Source: Candidatus Phytoplasma sacchari (lineage in GTDB: Bacteria > Bacillota_I > Bacilli_A > Acholeplasmatales > Acholeplasmataceae). From it: a stretch of 17,657 bases of DNA. The number at the start of each line of letters is the position of its first letter. Position 1 is the first letter of the stretch. The DNA lies in assembly GCF_009268105.1 (NCBI RefSeq), contig NZ_VWXM01000012.1, forward strand, positions 1-17,657, in the 5' to 3' direction. The notes beneath the pieces were generated by a model, which saw only the letters and a program-made list of their open reading frames with translations, was not told the origin of the DNA and made no database searches. This document shows, piece by piece, positions 15,739-17,657 of this stretch. A program made the translations under genes and the position numbers.

Positions 15739-15975
15739 ATGATGACTTTTAAAAAAATACAAGAAATATTTTCTAAAAAATTATCAATACCAAAAGAAAA
15801 AATTTCTTTAGAAACTAGAATAAAAGAAGATTTATTTTTAGATTCTTTTGATGCTGTAGAATTAGTAATAGAATTAGAAAAATTATTTAATTTAAAAATT
15901 GAAGATGAAAAAATACAACAATGCAAAAATATAAGAGATATTGTGAAATATATAGATATTAAAAAAAATAAATAA
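15739..15975 (+). CDS. acpP: Acyl carrier protein
   Basis: ACP carries acyl groups on a 4'-phosphopantetheine arm. The 78-residue product has the normal length and acidic helix II. The attachment site is Asp35-Ser36-Phe37 in LFLDSFDAVELV, where most bacteria have DSL; Phe is a conservative change. AAAGGA (15723-15728) lies 10 bases before the first of two adjacent ATG codons, so I take 15739. No fatty-acid synthesis gene or ACP synthase lies nearby. In an organism thought to lack fatty-acid synthesis, ACP may instead serve phospholipid acyl transfer (for example with PlsX/PlsC); that role is inferred. It lies 69 bases before fba on the same strand. Confidence 0.92.
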   Translation: MMTFKKIQEIFSKKLSIPKEKISLETRIKEDLFLDSFDAVELVIELEKLFNLKIEDEKIQQCKNIRDIVKYIDIKKNK

Positions 15976-16044
15976 TTTATTAAAAAAAATAGAAAAATTA
16001 ATTTTATAAAACTTTTATTCTTAGAAGAGAAGAAGGTATTTCTA

Positions 16045-16911
16045 GTGTTTTATTCATATAAAAAAATTATAATAAAGGCTTTTGAACAAAAATATGCTAT
16101 TGCTCAAGTTAACGTATACAATTTAGAATTAATTAAAACTGTTTTAAAAACAGCAGAAGAACTAAACTCACCAATTTTTTTAGGTGTTTCTGAAAAAAGT
16201 GTTGAATATATGGGTGGTTTTAAAACTGTAGTTTGTTTAGTTAAAGAACTAAAAAAATTTTACAAAATTTCTGTACCTATTATACTCCATTTGGATCATG
16301 GTTCCTTTGAAGGAGCTAAAAAGGCCTTGAGAGCTGGGTTTAATTCTATAATGTTTGATGGAAGTAATTATAATTTTAAAATTAATCTACATAAAACAAA
16401 AAAACTTAAAGAAATGTGTAATAAAAAAAATGTTTTGATAGAAGCAGAAGTTGGTTCAATAGGAGGAAAAGAAGATAATATAATAGGAAAACATAATATT
16501 GCCAATCCAGATGAATGTTTGGAAATATCAAAATTAGGTATCGACATGCTTGCAATAGGTATAGGTAATATTCATGGAGAATATCCAAATAATTGGACAG
16601 GACTAGATTTTCAAGCTTTTAAAAAAATTTCAATAAATACTGAAAATAAAATCCCTTTAGTTCTTCACGGAGGAACAGGAATACCAGATAATATGATCAA
16701 AAAAGCTATTTCTTTTGGAGTTGTCAAAATTAACATAAATACTGAATTCCAAATTGTTTTTGCTAAATCTATAAGAAAATATATCGAAGAAGGTAAAGAT
16801 TTATTAAATAAAGGTTTTAATACGATCGAATTACTAAAACCAGGTTATTTATCTATTAAAAGAGCTATTCAAAATAAATTATTATTATTTGGTTCTGTCA
16901 ATAAAAGTTAA
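16045..16911 (+). CDS. fba: Fructose-bisphosphate aldolase, class II
   Basis: This zinc enzyme splits fructose 1,6-bisphosphate into dihydroxyacetone phosphate and glyceraldehyde 3-phosphate. The 288-residue product matches the usual length. LHLDHG (81-86) supplies catalytic Asp84 and zinc ligand His85; IEAEVGSIGG (132-141), GNIHGEY (174-180, His177) and VLHGGTGIP (206-214, His208) complete the metal and phosphate sites. IGIGNIHG replaces the common GT(A/S)HG form, a small departure near a zinc ligand. The start is GTG at 16045: AGAAGG (16031-16036) lies 8 bases ahead and the N-terminus then aligns with the family. pfkA follows after 22 bases, so the two glycolytic steps are probably made from one mRNA. 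Confidence 0.96.
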   Translation: MFYSYKKIIIKAFEQKYAIAQVNVYNLELIKTVLKTAEELNSPIFLGVSEKSVEYMGGFKTVVCLVKELKKFYKISVPIILHLDHGSFEGAKKALRAGFNSIMFDGSNYNFKINLHKTKKLKEMCNKKNVLIEAEVGSIGGKEDNIIGKHNIANPDECLEISKLGIDMLAIGIGNIHGEYPNNWTGLDFQAFKKISINTENKIPLVLHGGTGIPDNMIKKAISFGVVKININTEFQIVFAKSIRKYIEEGKDLLNKGFNTIELLKPGYLSIKRAIQNKLLLFGSVNKS

Positions 16912-16933
16912 AAAGAAAGTTTATAAATATAAA

Positions 16934-17657
16934 ATGGAATTAAAAAAAGAAAAAGAATTTAAAAAAATAGCTATTTTGACTTCAGGGGGAGACGCACCTG
17001 GAATGAATGCAGTTATTAGAACATTTTTTTTAACAGCAAAAGAAAAATATAAAATATATGGAATTAAAGATGGTTTTTTAGGCTTATATAAAAATCAAAT
17101 AGAAGAATTATTAGAAAAAAATTTTCCAAACAGAATATTAAATGTTTCCGGAACTTTTTTAGGAACTTCTCGTTTTAAAGAATTTAAAACAAATGAAGAA
17201 ATTAGAAAAAAATGCTTTCAAAATTTAAAACAAAAAGATATTGAAACTCTTATAGTTATAGGAGGTAATGGTTCTTATAAAGGTGCTTTTGTTTTAAGTA
17301 AATTAGGATTAAAATGCATAGTTATTCCTGCTACTATTGATAATGACATTAACTATAATGATTTTACAATTGGTTTTAGCACAGCAGTAAACAATATTAC
17401 ACAAACTATAGAAAAATTAAGAGATACTTCTATTTCTCATAATAGATGTAGTATTATTGAAGTTATGGGAAGAAATAAAGGTGATTTAGCTTTGTACGGA
17501 GGAATAGCTAAAGGTGTAGACATCATTATAACACCAGAATTTCCCATTTCAGAAGAAGAAATCTTAGAAAAAGTCAAATTATTATACAATTCTAAAAAAA
17601 GACATGTAATTATTATTTTAACAGAAAATATTTTCAATATTTTTAAATTAGCTAAAA
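16934..17657 (+). CDS. pfkA: ATP-dependent 6-phosphofructokinase, 3'-truncated by the window edge
   Basis: PfkA makes fructose 1,6-bisphosphate, the substrate of the aldolase encoded just upstream. About 241 of roughly 320 residues are visible. Motifs are LTSGGDAPGMNA (15-26, nucleotide loop), SGTFLGTSRF (72-81), GGNGSYKGA (110-118), PATIDNDI (132-139, catalytic Asp136) and EVMGRNKGD. The GGDGS motif, whose Asp (Asp103 in E. coli) contacts Mg-ATP, reads GGNGS here with Asn112; TIDND is intact. Whether this changes activity or phosphoryl donor cannot be told. The ATG at 16934 is the only good start before the nucleotide loop; AAGAAAG lies 14 bases upstream, rather far. It starts 22 bases after the fba stop and is likely cotranscribed. 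Confidence 0.94.
   Translation, partial: MELKKEKEFKKIAILTSGGDAPGMNAVIRTFFLTAKEKYKIYGIKDGFLGLYKNQIEELLEKNFPNRILNVSGTFLGTSRFKEFKTNEEIRKKCFQNLKQKDIETLIVIGGNGSYKGAFVLSKLGLKCIVIPATIDNDINYNDFTIGFSTAVNNITQTIEKLRDTSISHNRCSIIEVMGRNKGDLALYGGIAKGVDIIITPEFPISEEEILEKVKLLYNSKKRHVIIILTENIFNIFKLAK

Noticed and set aside
16406-16588. - strand frame inside fba
   Set aside because: Antisense shadow of the aldolase active-site region.
17437-17637. - strand frame inside pfkA
   Set aside because: Antisense shadow of conserved phosphofructokinase sequence.
1-17657. Search for tRNA, rRNA, CRISPR arrays, insertion sequences and prophage modules
   Set aside because: No cloverleaf-like GC islands, regular spacer repeats, transposase or phage structural motifs were recognised; the YqaJ gene alone does not make a prophage.

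Overview
The window is extremely AT-rich, with long A and T tracts even inside genes. It most likely comes from a phytoplasma ('Candidatus Phytoplasma', Acholeplasmatales). The evidence is a reduced, host-dependent gene set, TGG used for Trp, and TGA used as a true stop (two ATGA stop/start overlaps). That code excludes Mycoplasma/Spiroplasma-type decoding. The genus call is an inference from gene content; no 16S rRNA gene is present.

Layout. (1) 1-1105, + strand: the 3' two-thirds of groEL. (2) 1459-5622, + strand: two half-size ABC exporter genes overlapping by ATGA, which should form one asymmetric heterodimer, followed closely by a YqaJ/lambda-exonuclease-type nuclease gene. (3) 5666-11933, - strand, in transcription order: glyA; then rpmE, tdk, tadA, an SRP RNA gene (ffs), an unrecognised two-helix membrane protein, mnmG and rsmG. 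These serve one-carbon metabolism, translation, tRNA modification, protein targeting and thymidine salvage. (4) 12083-14961, - strand: two overlapping genes for unrecognised membrane proteins, then, after a 418-base gap, a membrane-anchored AAA+ ATPase without a protease domain. (5) 15739-17657, + strand: acpP, fba and the 5' part of pfkA, consistent with a cell living on glycolysis.

The most unusual structure lies at 8858-9002. The conserved tip of the SRP RNA sits in a 67-base spacer between two perfect 39-bp inverted repeats, and one arm runs into the 5' end of the neighbouring membrane-protein reading frame. Other points are a D-to-N change in the GGDGS motif of PfkA, a tandem repeat that provides three in-frame start codons for the AAA+ gene, and a strong hairpin just upstream of the two-gene membrane operon. 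No tRNA, rRNA, CRISPR array, insertion sequence or complete prophage was found.
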